Shown in pieces: positions 23,413 to 31,395 of a stretch of DNA of 64,000 bases. Source of the stretch: Candidatus Nanohalarchaeota archaeon (lineage in GTDB: Archaea; Nanohalarchaeota; Nanosalinia; Nanosalinales; JAFCCC01); the NCBI GenBank assembly GCA_017610385.1, contig JAFCCC010000003.1, positions 1-64,000 of the forward strand, given 5' to 3'. The first letter of the stretch is position 1. Every line of letters begins with the position of its first letter. The notes below the pieces were generated by a model, which searched no databases, was not told the origin of the DNA, and worked only from the letters and a program-made list of their open reading frames with translations. A program made the position numbers and the translations under genes.

Positions 23413-24084
23413 TTACTTGATTATTTTCTCGACATGGCTCCAAATCTCTGAAAAAATTTCTTCTTTGCTTTTTAGAGTCCCATTTGCATTCATACATGCA
23501 ATAACGACCCAATTTGCTCTTTCTTGTGCAATCTCTAAATAATTTTCATTTGCATTTATTTGAAAATTTAATGATTCCTCATGTATATCTCTTTTTAATC
23601 CTTTAAGATATGCTCTTAGATCTTTGTGAGCATTAAGTTCAAATGCTGTTGAAGGAGATACATTTAGAACAAAAACCAGATCTGCTTGAGGCAATCTTTC
23701 TTCCACCTTTTCAATCCAAGACACAGCAACTTTTCTTTCTTGACCAAAATACTCTAATGGTTGAAAACCCATATTTGATTGAGTAAATCTATTAGAAACT
23801 ACGATTTTTCCTTCTGCAATGGCTTCTTGATATTCATTTTTGAACTGATAACGGTCTATTGCATAAAGTAAACATCTTATTTCAAATGGAATTTCATCTT
23901 TTTTCCCAAAATCTCCTCTCAAATAGGCTGCAACCAATTTACCGAATTTTGTTTCATAAGATGGAAAATCCGCATAAATTACACTTTTATTTAATTCTTG
24001 CAGTTTTGTTATCAGCTTCTTGGCTTGAACTGTTTTACCAGATGCGTCAATTCCTTCAATAACGATAAATGTTCCCTTTCCCAA
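23413..24084 (-). CDS. tmk: Thymidylate kinase
   Basis: A 223-residue kinase that phosphorylates dTMP to dTDP. The P-loop EGIDASGKTVQ is at 8-18, the DR(Y/H) motif as YAIDRYQFKNE near 74-84, and VVSNRFTQSNMGFQ near 96-109. The LID region is slightly long, and ends with the segment NFQINANENYLEIAQ. Length is typical. A 64-nt gap separates it from the thermosome gene upstream, in the same orientation. Confidence 0.9.
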   Translation of the reverse strand: MGKGTFIVIEGIDASGKTVQAKKLITKLQELNKSVIYADFPSYETKFGKLVAAYLRGDFGKKDEIPFEIRCLLYAIDRYQFKNEYQEAIAEGKIVVSNRFTQSNMGFQPLEYFGQERKVAVSWIEKVEERLPQADLVFVLNVSPSTAFELNAHKDLRAYLKGLKRDIHEESLNFQINANENYLEIAQERANWVVIACMNANGTLKSKEEIFSEIWSHVEKIIK

Positions 24085-24148
24085 CTCGAAATCCCTCTAT
24101 TTTCTTACTTGTTTTAAAAGAATAAAAAGTTAAAGTCCATTGCAGACT

Positions 24149-25792
24149 TTAATATTCTGGAGGCATTCCGCCAGGACCCATATTGGGTGGCATTCCTCCA
24201 GCACCACGAGAACCAGAAGCTGCGATGATATCATCTATCCTCAATATTAATTCTGACGCTTCTGCTGAACTTTGGATTGCCTGTACTTTAATTTGCAATG
24301 GTTCAACAACCCCTTGGGCATATAAGTCTTCCGCCTTTCCTGTAAACACATTTACACCAGCCCAAAGCATTCCTGATCCATGTTTAGCTCTTAAATCCAC
24401 CAATAGATCAATAGGATCTAAACCAGCGTTCTCTGCTAAAGTTCTTGGAATAATTTCTAAAGCGTCTGCAAATGCATTAATTGCTAGTTGTTCTCTTCCT
24501 CCAATTGAATCTGCAAAAGATCTTAATCTACGTGACAATTCAATTTCAACTGCCCCGCCACCCCCAACAATCTTTCCTATTCTTAATGAAGAAACAACTC
24601 CACCAATTGCATCTTCCATTGCACGTTTCACTTCATCAACAACATGTTCTGTACTTCCTCTAACTAAGATAGTTACTGCTTTTGCATTTTTGCAACCCTT
24701 TACAAAAATCATATTATCTCCAGAAACTTTTTTCTGCTCAACAACGCCCGCGTATCCCAAGTCCGTTGGATTAATTGGCTCAGATAAAGATGTTAAAATA
24801 GAACCGCCAGTTGCTCTTGACAATCTTTCCATATCCGATTTTTTAACCCTTCTAACAGCCAAAACGTTATGTTTAGACAGGTAGTGCTGCGCTAGTTCAT
24901 CAATTCCTTTTTGACATAATACCACGTTTGCTCCAGAGGAAACAATTTTCCCTGTTAATTCTTTCAGAGTTTTTTCTTCTTGATCTAAAAATTCTTGTAA
25001 TCTAGATGGATCTGTAATCTGAATTTGTGTGTCTGTTTCAGTATCTTTAATTTCTATAGGAACATTTAATAGTGCTACTTTGGCGTCTTTAATCAAATTT
25101 GGCATTCCCGGATGCACTTTTTCTTTATCTATAACAACACCATCAATTAATTCTGTATTTTCTGTTGATTCACCTTGTTTTTTCTCTAATTTTATATTGT
25201 CCATATCAAATTCATAACCATTTTCTGTTTGTTCTGAAACTTGTTTTACAGCCTTAACTGCAATCTGTGCCAAGTGAGTTTTGGACGTCTCTGCATTTTT
25301 TCCAGTCATAGCTGTAATCGCAACATTAACTAAGGTTTGATCATCATTAAACGTTACTTTTGTACTAATTTCTTCCAGAATCTGTAAAGTTTTTTCTTTT
25401 GCTAGTCTATATCCGGAAGCGATAACTGTTGGATGTATCTTTTGTTCTAACAATCCTTCTGCTTTTTTTAGTAATTCTCCCGCAATAATAACAACTGTAG
25501 TTGTTCCATCACCAACTTCTTCATCTTGTGTTTTTGCAATATTTACCATCATTTTAGCTGCAGGATGTTCGACTTCCATTTCTTCTAATATGGTTACCCC
25601 GTCATTTGTTACAACAACATCACCAATTGAATCCACCATCATTTTGTCCATTCCTCTTGGACCTAGTGTGGTTCTAATTGCATCTGCAATTGCTTTACAG
25701 GCTGAAATATTATTTATTTGTGCATCTTGACCGGTTTGCCGTAATGCATCTTTGTCTAAAATAAAAATAGGTTGTCCACCAACTTGTGCCAT
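24149..25792 (-). CDS. thsA: Thermosome (group II chaperonin) subunit
   Basis: A 547-residue CCT-type chaperonin subunit that folds proteins inside a two-ring complex. N-terminal [15 protein letters not shown] near 45-59, ATP-binding [15 protein letters not shown] near 97-111, [18 protein letters not shown] near 474-491, and a Gly/Met/Pro-rich C-terminal tail typical of thermosomes. A strong Shine-Dalgarno sequence GAGGTGAT lies 7 nt upstream of the ATG. Only one subunit gene is in the window. Confidence 0.97.
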   Translation of the reverse strand: MAQVGGQPIFILDKDALRQTGQDAQINNISACKAIADAIRTTLGPRGMDKMMVDSIGDVVVTNDGVTILEEMEVEHPAAKMMVNIAKTQDEEVGDGTTTVVIIAGELLKKAEGLLEQKIHPTVIASGYRLAKEKTLQILEEISTKVTFNDDQTLVNVAITAMTGKNAETSKTHLAQIAVKAVKQVSEQTENGYEFDMDNIKLEKKQGESTENTELIDGVVIDKEKVHPGMPNLIKDAKVALLNVPIEIKDTETDTQIQITDPSRLQEFLDQEEKTLKELTGKIVSSGANVVLCQKGIDELAQHYLSKHNVLAVRRVKKSDMERLSRATGGSILTSLSEPINPTDLGYAGVVEQKKVSGDNMIFVKGCKNAKAVTILVRGSTEHVVDEVKRAMEDAIGGVVSSLRIGKIVGGGGAVEIELSRRLRSFADSIGGREQLAINAFADALEIIPRTLAENAGLDPIDLLVDLRAKHGSGMLWAGVNVFTGKAEDLYAQGVVEPLQIKVQAIQSSAEASELILRIDDIIAASGSRGAGGMPPNMGPGGMPPEY

Positions 25793-26085
25793 AATTTAAT
25801 CACCTCTTAGATTAAGCATAAATTTTATTTTTGTATGAGAATAACTCGTGCGCAAATTTTTAAAGATATCCTTTTCTTTACGTTATACCTTTCGGTAATT
25901 TCTAAATAATACTTTAATCATAAAAATATTTAAAGTAGTAGTACTATTCTAATGCTTCTTGATTTTTGGTTTTATTTAAAAACGATTAATCTTTTTCTTT
26001 CTTTGGCGCCTTTAATATAAATTACACATTTAAATCTTATTCTTTGTATAAATTTTAATGATGGACCCGTAGCTCAGCTGGTTAG

Positions 26086-26106
26086 AAATCTTTAGAGATT
26101 AGCTAG
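26086..26106 (+). other. tRNA-Ile intron 1 in the D arm (22/23), 21 nt
   Basis: Central helix GGTT/AGCT (with two G-U pairs), bulges AGA and AGA, inner helix AATC/GATT. Cutting after the second bulge base joins AGCTGGTTAG to AGCG and restores the D stem exactly. Confidence 0.8.
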
Positions 26107-26121
26107 AGCGCCAGTCTTATA

Positions 26122-26149
26122 TGGCTTCGTTTTGTATGTTGCCGAAGTA
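26122..26149 (+). other. tRNA-Ile intron 2 (37/38), 28 nt
   Basis: Outer helix CCAGT/GCTGG, bulge TAA, central helix CTTA/GAAG with one A-G mismatch, bulge TAT, inner helix GGC/GCC. The canonical position and 3-nt bulges make the assignment firm despite the mismatch. Confidence 0.82.
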
Positions 26150-26185
26150 AGCTGGAGGCCGTGGGTTCAAATCCCATCGGGTCCA

Positions 26186-26262
26186 ATTAAGTAAGCTTTT
26201 TAGATAAAAGCCCAAGCGAAAAGGAGTCTCACTCGTTTGAGTTTATTAAATAAGTTAATTTG
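26186..26262 (+). repeat. Hairpin block downstream of tRNA-Ile
   Basis: AAGCTTTT/AAAAGC followed by the linker CCAAGCGAAAAG and a second weak inverted repeat GAGTCTCACTCGTTTGAGTTT. The linker AAGCGAAAAG equals the one at 105-115. This probably contains the tRNA 3' trailer and a terminator-like structure. Confidence 0.5.
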
Positions 26263-26306
26263 AATTTAGGGATATATTCAGGTCCTTGCATAAGCAGGTA
26301 ATTGAA

Positions 26307-26939
26307 ATGAAAATTTTTGCGGTAGGAGATCTTCATGATCAGGAAAAAGTAGAAAAAGGAATTTTAAAGGAGTTAGAGACTGGTGACTATGAGCTTTTTA
26401 TTGGTTTAGGGGATTATACAAAGAAAAAGTATTTTGAAGACCTAATGAAAAAAATTAAAATCCAAAAAGCTTGTTTAACTGGTAATTGGGATTTTAATTT
26501 TAAAATGCCGGAAAATGGATCTATTCCAAATTTGTTTAATTTTGTGAAAGTTAATTTAAAAGCAAAAGACGGAGAATACAAAATAGTTTTATTAGGAGCA
26601 CAAATTCCACCGGATTTCCAAAAGGACATTAAGGACTGGTTAGATGATTTTGATCGCTCTAAATTAATTATTTGTTCACATTATCCTCCCTATTTATTAA
26701 GAGATCTTGCTGAGAATGGAGATCATGCTGGCATTAAAGAATTTCGGGACACTATCCTAAGATTAAAGCCTGCATTGTGGTTGTGTGGACATATCCATGA
26801 AGCTTCTGGATTCACTAAATTTTTGAGAACAACAATATTAAATGCTTCAGCATGTGATATAAATTATAAGCCAATTCGAGCAGGATATTCCATTGATATA
26901 AGTGAGAATGGCATTACGATTCAGGAGATTAAACTTTAG
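26307..26939 (+). CDS. Calcineurin-like metallophosphoesterase
   Basis: A 210-residue two-metal phosphoesterase. All metal-binding blocks are present in order: GDLHD (7-11), GLGDYTK near 35, TGNWDFNF near 57 (N of GNxD/H), SHYPPY near 125 and CGHIHEASG near 160. The family hydrolyses phosphomono- or diesters; the substrate is unknown. I chose the ATG at 26307 over 26286 because the beta-strand MKIFAVGDLHD should start the domain. The TAG stop codon shares its last base with tRNA-Ala. Confidence 0.87.
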   Translation: MKIFAVGDLHDQEKVEKGILKELETGDYELFIGLGDYTKKKYFEDLMKKIKIQKACLTGNWDFNFKMPENGSIPNLFNFVKVNLKAKDGEYKIVLLGAQIPPDFQKDIKDWLDDFDRSKLIICSHYPPYLLRDLAENGDHAGIKEFRDTILRLKPALWLCGHIHEASGFTKFLRTTILNASACDINYKPIRAGYSIDISENGITIQEIKL

Positions 26940-27012
26940 GGCCTGTAGATCAGTCTGGTAGATCGCTACCTCGGCATGGTAGAGGCCTCGGGTTCGAATC
27001 CCGACAGGTCCA
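26939..27012 (+). tRNA. tRNA-Ala(GGC), intronless
   Basis: A 74-nt cloverleaf. Acceptor GGGCCTG pairs with CAGGTCC and includes the G3-U70 pair that marks tRNA-Ala. Anticodon stem CTACC/GGTAG, loop TCGGCAT with anticodon GGC (26973-26975), T stem TCGGG/CCCGA, discriminator A. Position 33 is C instead of the nearly universal U. The first base is the last base of the TAG of the preceding gene. Confidence 0.93.
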
Positions 27013-27015
27013 TTT

Positions 27016-27105
27016 GAGCTTTCACAAAGCTCAAGCAAACAGCGAGTTACGAGTGTAACTCACTAAGCCTTTTTAATAAAAGACGTAAGCCAAAAGAATA
27101 ACTAG
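27016..27105 (+). repeat. Hairpin block downstream of tRNA-Ala
   Basis: GAGCTTT/AAAGCTC, linker AAGCAAACAGC, GAGTTAC/GTAACTC, then GCCTTTTTAATAAAAGAC and AAGCCAAAAG. The stems differ from those of the other blocks but the AAGC(A/C/G)AAA linkers recur. GAGTTA./.TAACTC is also present at 41.72 kb. Confidence 0.5.
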
Positions 27106-27139
27106 TTAACTTTACTTAACTCATTTCACAATGATCATC

Positions 27140-27355
27140 ATGTCAGAGGATATTTTTGATGAAGTAATGAAAGAATTTGAACAGGAAATAGAATGGAAAA
27201 AAGAGAAAAAACCATTAAATGTTGAATTTACACCTGTTGAAACGGACGGTGATGAGGAGAACAAGTTTCATAAGCACAATCTAATCTTAGCTAAGGTTAA
27301 TATAATCAAAAAGCAACTCAATGAATTAAGAGAGCTTTTAAGCGCTGTTAAATAA
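27140..27355 (+). CDS. Small acidic protein, 71 residues
   Basis: No family recognised. An acidic N-terminal half (EDIFDEVMKEFEQEIEWKK) is followed by a helical, leucine-rich C-terminal segment KHNLILAKVNIIKKQLNEL with coiled-coil character. I prefer the ATG at 27140 to the one at 27131 because it starts MSEDIFDEV. It is isolated between the tRNA-Ala hairpins and herA (tail to tail). It may be a partner of an adjacent DNA-repair gene, but nothing in the sequence proves this. Confidence 0.55.
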   Translation: MSEDIFDEVMKEFEQEIEWKKEKKPLNVEFTPVETDGDEENKFHKHNLILAKVNIIKKQLNELRELLSAVK

Positions 27356-27395
27356 CACTTTAATAACGCTTAAACGAATCAGAATAAATTCTCAA

Positions 27396-28901
27396 TTAAA
27401 TAAACGCTTCTGTGTCTTTGTTCAAATTCGCTTTTTTCTGGGCGTAGTCTTTAGCGACCTGTTCTAGATTTCTACCGGTTTCAAATTCTTTAGAACGCCG
27501 TTTTCTTACAGAAACGAAGATTGGATTTGTTACGGCCTCTCCAACAACAATACAATCTCCAACCCGTAATCCTGGAATGCTTTTTCGTACATCCGCGGTT
27601 ATGCCTTCAGAACTTTCTTCTATATGTTTTAAATCATAGGGATTTGTTACTCTCAAAAAAATGTGTGTATTACATTGAGAAAGCGCGGTTGTTGATAATC
27701 CTGCAGGTCTTTGAGAAATCAACCCCAAACACGCTCCGAATTTCCTTCCTTCTCTTGCAATTTTTATTATAATCCCTCTACTTATTGCAGAAGCTCTATT
27801 GATTCCTTCTGGGGCAAAATTATGCGCTTCTTCCACAAGCACAAAAAACGGAGGTATTTTATTTTTTTGACGTGCTCTAAATAGCCTTTTCATGAATTGA
27901 TCCACTATAATTTGTTTTTTAGTTTGATCTGTAGTATTTGATAAATCTAAAACAATCATCTTGCCTGCTTCAATTTTTTCCAAAGACGGATTGTCATATT
28001 TTCCAAATAAATAAAGCCTTTGTAATCTATCAAGTTTGTCTAAGAGGATTTCTTTTGTTTTTGTGTTAATATTAGAATCCATTAATTTATTTTCAATATC
28101 CTTTAAACCAAATGGTCCAGAATTCTCCTTGCTGTTGTGCTTTAGTTCATTTAAAATTCTTCCTAATTCTCTTTTTTGAGCTGGTTTCAAATCTGGAAAA
28201 ATATGTTCAAATTCCTGGGCACTTAATTCCATAGCACTTAATTTGATATCTCTTGCAGAATAAACTAAGATTTTATTCATATATTTTTCATCTTTTGCAA
28301 AACCAGAATACTCTCCATGTGGATCTATCGCAATTATCGCAATTTGCCCTTTTTCTGGTTCCCGGTCTAGTAATTCCTCTAATAAAACAGATGCAAGATA
28401 TGATTTGCCTGCACCAGATTTCGCCAAAATTGCAATGTGTTTTTGTAAAGTTTTTGTTAAATTTAAAACAGCTTCTAATTTGTGGTGTTGTAATGTACCA
28501 ATATTTAATCCGTAGGCCGGATCTAAACCCAAAAATTTAGATAATCTTTGCGGTTCCGCCATATAAATTTTAGTTCCTGGAGATGGCGGAAAGCAAGATC
28601 TTCTTTGAATTTTATTATCATAAATTCCTAAGATTATGCCATCACCTACTAAATATTCCCAATCTTGAGTTGGGAATAAATTTTCCATTGTTAACCCGCT
28701 TTTTTCATATTCATTGACGCTCTCTGCTTGCATAAAATACCTGTTTGTTTTCGTAATTTCAGAAACACGCGCAATTGCCTTTCCTTCTTCTGTATCAAAC
28801 TCAACAAATTGATCTTTTCGAATTGGACCTCTTATAATAAATTTAAATCTGTCTGTCGTAGGACTATCAAATGTAGAAATTATTGTTCCAACTTCTTCCA
28901 T
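27396..28901 (-). CDS. herA: DNA translocase/helicase HerA
   Basis: HerA pumps DNA for end resection together with NurA, Mre11 and Rad50. The 501-residue form begins MEEVGTIISTFDSPTT, the HAS barrel (about 1-100), followed by the RecA-like ATPase with Walker A ILAKSGAGKSYLAS near 158-171, Walker B FFVLVEEAHNFAPEG near 323-337, and the arginine-finger region near 420. The ATG at 28901 starts at the HAS barrel; the upstream ATG at 28946 adds 15 residues. No nurA, mre11 or rad50 is in this window. Confidence 0.93.
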   Translation of the reverse strand: MEEVGTIISTFDSPTTDRFKFIIRGPIRKDQFVEFDTEEGKAIARVSEITKTNRYFMQAESVNEYEKSGLTMENLFPTQDWEYLVGDGIILGIYDNKIQRRSCFPPSPGTKIYMAEPQRLSKFLGLDPAYGLNIGTLQHHKLEAVLNLTKTLQKHIAILAKSGAGKSYLASVLLEELLDREPEKGQIAIIAIDPHGEYSGFAKDEKYMNKILVYSARDIKLSAMELSAQEFEHIFPDLKPAQKRELGRILNELKHNSKENSGPFGLKDIENKLMDSNINTKTKEILLDKLDRLQRLYLFGKYDNPSLEKIEAGKMIVLDLSNTTDQTKKQIIVDQFMKRLFRARQKNKIPPFFVLVEEAHNFAPEGINRASAISRGIIIKIAREGRKFGACLGLISQRPAGLSTTALSQCNTHIFLRVTNPYDLKHIEESSEGITADVRKSIPGLRVGDCIVVGEAVTNPIFVSVRKRRSKEFETGRNLEQVAKDYAQKKANLNKDTEAFI

Positions 28902-29085
28902 ACTTTTCAATTGTTGAAAAAAGTTAAATAAACAACGAATATGCATTACAAAACCGAAAATGCACTACGTAAAAACTACGCATTACACTTAAATTCGGAA
29001 AAAGCTTATAAACCTTGTCCTTATAGCCGAAATCTTTTTATATTATGCGTTTAATTTTGAATTAAACTCACAGAGATGATTTTAT

Positions 29086-29316
29086 ATGAGTGTTAAACAA
29101 GAGATTACTAACCTTCAAAAAGGGTTTTTGAACGCCTACATTGATGAAGCAACTTCTATGGACAAATTAAAAGAACTTTTCGAAGATTTAATCGAAGACT
29201 ATGAGGTAGAAGATATTCAAGCACTTTTAACTGGTATGAAATTGGATCCAGAGTTCAAAGATGTGGTACTTCATGCTTTTGAAGAATTTGAGGAAACTTT
29301 AGCAATTGTAATGTAA
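29086..29316 (+). CDS. Small helical protein, 76 residues
   Basis: No family recognised. The whole protein is acidic and predicted helical (MSVKQEITNLQKGFLNAYID; LKELFEDLIEDYEVEDIQAL). A TATA-like element TTTTTATATTAT at about 29036 lies some 45 nt upstream of the ATG. It could be a small regulator or adaptor. Real coding is supported by the strong start context and codon usage like that of its neighbours. Confidence 0.55.
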   Translation: MSVKQEITNLQKGFLNAYIDEATSMDKLKELFEDLIEDYEVEDIQALLTGMKLDPEFKDVVLHAFEEFEETLAIVM

Positions 29317-29364
29317 TTGGTTGCTGAACTTATTACTCATTTAGAAGTTACCTTTCTCCTGCAA

Positions 29365-29958
29365 TTAAGAATCAAGCGCTAATAATGTTTTATATGCTTC
29401 TTCAATATTTTCTTTTGCATTTTCTATAACAACATCATCATGTCCTGGATATATGGTGCTTATATCCAGTTTTCTTAATTTTCTGATTGATTCTATAAGA
29501 TCCACCCGTGATCCTCCGTTCAAATCGAAACGACCGAAATTTCCATTTGAAAAGATAGTATCTCCTGAAAACAAGATTTTACTTTTTCTATCATAAAGAC
29601 AGATTCCTCCTGAAGTGTGACCTGGCGTAGGTATTACTTCCAAATATTCAAAATCACCTAGTTGAATTCGATTCCCAATTTTTTCAGCAGGGAAACGTAA
29701 TGAGGATAAATCTAGTTCGTGAATATAGACTGGGCATTCGTATTTCTGGCTCAATTTATATGCTCCACCAGCATGATCTGGGTGATTGTGCGTTAGAACA
29801 ATTGCAGATAATCTGCCTGTGATTTTGTCTATTTCCGATATAATTTTGTGCCCGGATTTATAGCCTGAATCTATTAATACAGGATTTTCTGCTTCAATCA
29901 AGTATATATTAGTCTTCATTCCAAAGAAAGTGCGATCCACTATCTTGTGAATTTTCAT
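29365..29958 (-). CDS. Metallo-beta-lactamase fold hydrolase
   Basis: A 197-residue MBL-fold enzyme with the full metal site: THNHPDHAG near 56-64, TPGHTSGGICLYD near 112-124, FSGDTIF near 131, YPGHDDVV near 173. The size and the compact layout are those of glyoxalase II-like or small thioesterase enzymes. The specific substrate is not evident. It is a single-gene unit, convergent with the gene before it. Confidence 0.88.
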   Translation of the reverse strand: MKIHKIVDRTFFGMKTNIYLIEAENPVLIDSGYKSGHKIISEIDKITGRLSAIVLTHNHPDHAGGAYKLSQKYECPVYIHELDLSSLRFPAEKIGNRIQLGDFEYLEVIPTPGHTSGGICLYDRKSKILFSGDTIFSNGNFGRFDLNGGSRVDLIESIRKLRKLDISTIYPGHDDVVIENAKENIEEAYKTLLALDS

Positions 29959-30069
29959 ATCATTGTTTTGATTTTATAAGATAAATATGCTATGAGATAT
30001 TATCTAAAAATCCAGATTTTTACTGAATTTACATATTAATTTTTATTTAACCGCACTTTGACCGAAACA

Positions 30070-30137
30070 TTTATATAGTTATTATGAATATATATGCAGT
30101 ATCTGTTATGAATAAAAATTCATAATAGTTGAGGTGA
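30070..30137 (+). promoter_or_regulatory. Promoter, operator-like palindrome and RBS of the DUF5320-DUF134 operon
   Basis: TATA box TTTATATA (30070-30077), the perfect palindrome TTATGAAT-AAAA-ATTCATAA (30106-30125), an additional half-site TTATGAAT (30082-30089), and the Shine-Dalgarno GAGGTG (30131-30136) before the ATG at 30144. The palindrome lies just downstream of the expected transcription start, a good place for repression, perhaps by the DUF134 helix-turn-helix protein. Confidence 0.6.
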
Positions 30138-30143
30138 ATAAGA

Positions 30144-30455
30144 ATGCCAAGAGGCGATCGGACAGGACCAGATGGATTTGGTTCAAGAACAGGAAGAGGA
30201 TTAGGTTACTGCTCAGGATATAATAGTCCTGGGTTTACAAGAGGAACTCCTAGAGGTGGAGGATTTTTTGGAGGTCGAGGCCGAAATTTTGGTCAAGGGC
30301 GCGGTTTTGGGTTTCAGAGAAATTTGAGTCCACAAACCGTCTATGATCCCCTGACTCTAACAAAAGAAGAACAGAAGAAAATTCTTCAAGAAGATAAGAA
30401 AGAATTAGAAGAAGAATTAAAAAGAATAGATGATAAACTTAAAGAGTTAAAGTAG
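30144..30455 (+). CDS. DUF5320-like Gly/Arg-rich protein
   Basis: A 103-residue protein. The first 65 residues are rich in Gly, Arg and Phe (MPRGDRTGPDGFGSRTGRG), and the last 35 form a charged helix (EEQKKILQEDKKELEEELKR). This matches DUF5320 proteins, which in archaea and bacteria often accompany DUF134 regulators and NifX/NifB-type iron-molybdenum cofactor proteins. The function is unknown. A strong RBS precedes it, and DUF134 follows after 10 nt. Confidence 0.8.
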   Translation: MPRGDRTGPDGFGSRTGRGLGYCSGYNSPGFTRGTPRGGGFFGGRGRNFGQGRGFGFQRNLSPQTVYDPLTLTKEEQKKILQEDKKELEEELKRIDDKLKELK

Positions 30456-30465
30456 GAGGTATAAA

Positions 30466-30774
30466 ATGCCAAGACCAAGAAGGTGCAGGAGGGTGTGGGG
30501 AGAACCCCGATTTAATACATTTAAACCCTCCGGAATTCCTTCTAATATGTTAGAACAAGTAATTTTAACAGTAAATGAGTACGAAGCAATTAGATTAAAA
30601 GATCTTGAAAACTTAGATCAAGAAAGAGCTGCTGAAAAGATGAATATTTCTCAGCCAACCTTTCACAGGCTTTTAACTTCTGCGCGTAAGAAAATTACAG
30701 AGGCCATTGTCAACGGAAAGTCAATTAGAATTGAGGGCGGAAATTATGAAATTCAAAAAAGAAAATTAATATGA
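30466..30774 (+). CDS. DUF134 helix-turn-helix regulator
   Basis: A 102-residue DNA-binding protein. The start MPRPRRCRRVWGEPRFNTFK is the family signature, followed by VNEYEAIRLKDLENLDQE and the helix-turn-helix AAEKMNISQPTFHRLLTSAR at about 61-80, similar to sigma-70 region 4. The family is often near nitrogenase-like accessory proteins. Preceded by a GGAGGT RBS (30452-30459 region). It may bind the palindrome upstream of the operon. Confidence 0.9.
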   Translation: MPRPRRCRRVWGEPRFNTFKPSGIPSNMLEQVILTVNEYEAIRLKDLENLDQERAAEKMNISQPTFHRLLTSARKKITEAIVNGKSIRIEGGNYEIQKRKLI

Positions 30775-30825
30775 ATTTTATATTTATTTTGCCTATGTGT
30801 AATGCTTTTGGAATTACTAGAAAAG

Positions 30826-31179
30826 TTATCTGCTTAGAACTATTTTATATGTTAAGTCAGTTTCATCTCCTGTAAGATATGGCAATATTCTTCCAGCAAC
30901 TTCGGTGCCGTAGTGTATAGAACCAGGATAGCGAGGTAGATTAAAATAACCATTTAAAATATCTTCTAATTCGTTAGGAGAGTTTGGAACCCCATTTTCC
31001 TCAAGATACTCTGCAATCTTTAAACAAGTTTCTTCAAAGCCAGGTCTAACTATTGTTAGTGATTTAAGACTTAACCACAAGGTTCGGGCGACGTCATTTT
31101 CAAATACTTCTCTGATATTTTCATCAGCACCTTTAGGATCAAAAGCTAAAGGAACTGGATTTGGAATGCCTAATCTCAT
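30826..31179 (-). CDS. Uncharacterised protein, 117 residues
   Basis: No family recognised. It is a soluble protein starting MRLGIPNPVPLAFDPKGADE, with a helical centre and the segment PGSIHYGTEVAGRILPYLTG near 84-103. No metal or nucleotide motif is visible. It is convergent with the DUF134 gene and upstream of nothing on its own strand, so context gives no clue. Confidence 0.55.
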   Translation of the reverse strand: MRLGIPNPVPLAFDPKGADENIREVFENDVARTLWLSLKSLTIVRPGFEETCLKIAEYLEENGVPNSPNELEDILNGYFNLPRYPGSIHYGTEVAGRILPYLTGDETDLTYKIVLSR

Positions 31180-31395
31180 TTTTGGTCACAAAGCAATTAT
31201 GTTCTTAAAATTATTTAACTTCGCGTAGTGGTTGTTAAGTATTTACTCTAAATTTATAAAATTTCATTATAAATAAAAAACATGATAATTATAAATGCGG
31301 ATTGCATTTCTAATTGATAATACACATTTTTTATAGTTTCAACTGTTTTCTAAAAACCCATTTAAAATAATGCGTTCAATTAAATTGTGGAAGTT

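Larger units (their letters stand above)
26063..26185 (+). tRNA. tRNA-Ile(UAU) with two BHB introns
   Basis: Acceptor GGACCCG pairs with CGGGTCC (26178-26184), discriminator A26185. D stem GCTC/GAGC is restored by removing 21 nt (26086-26106) at 22/23. Anticodon stem CCAGT/GCTGG and loop CTTATAA are restored by removing 28 nt (26122-26149) at 37/38. Anticodon TAT at 26118-26120 reads AUA. T stem GTGGG/CCCAT with loop TTCAAAT. Most archaea read AUA with an agmatidine-modified CAU tRNA instead. Confidence 0.9.

Noticed and set aside
24183-24884. 233-codon open frame opposite to the thermosome gene.
   Set aside because: Shadow of the highly biased codon pattern of the chaperonin gene; the translation has no recognisable domain.
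26939-27012. tRNA-Pro reading of the tRNA at 26.94 kb (CGG anticodon).
   Set aside because: The 5-bp anticodon stem fixes the loop as TCGGCAT with GGC at 34-36, and the G3-U70 pair is the tRNA-Ala identity element.
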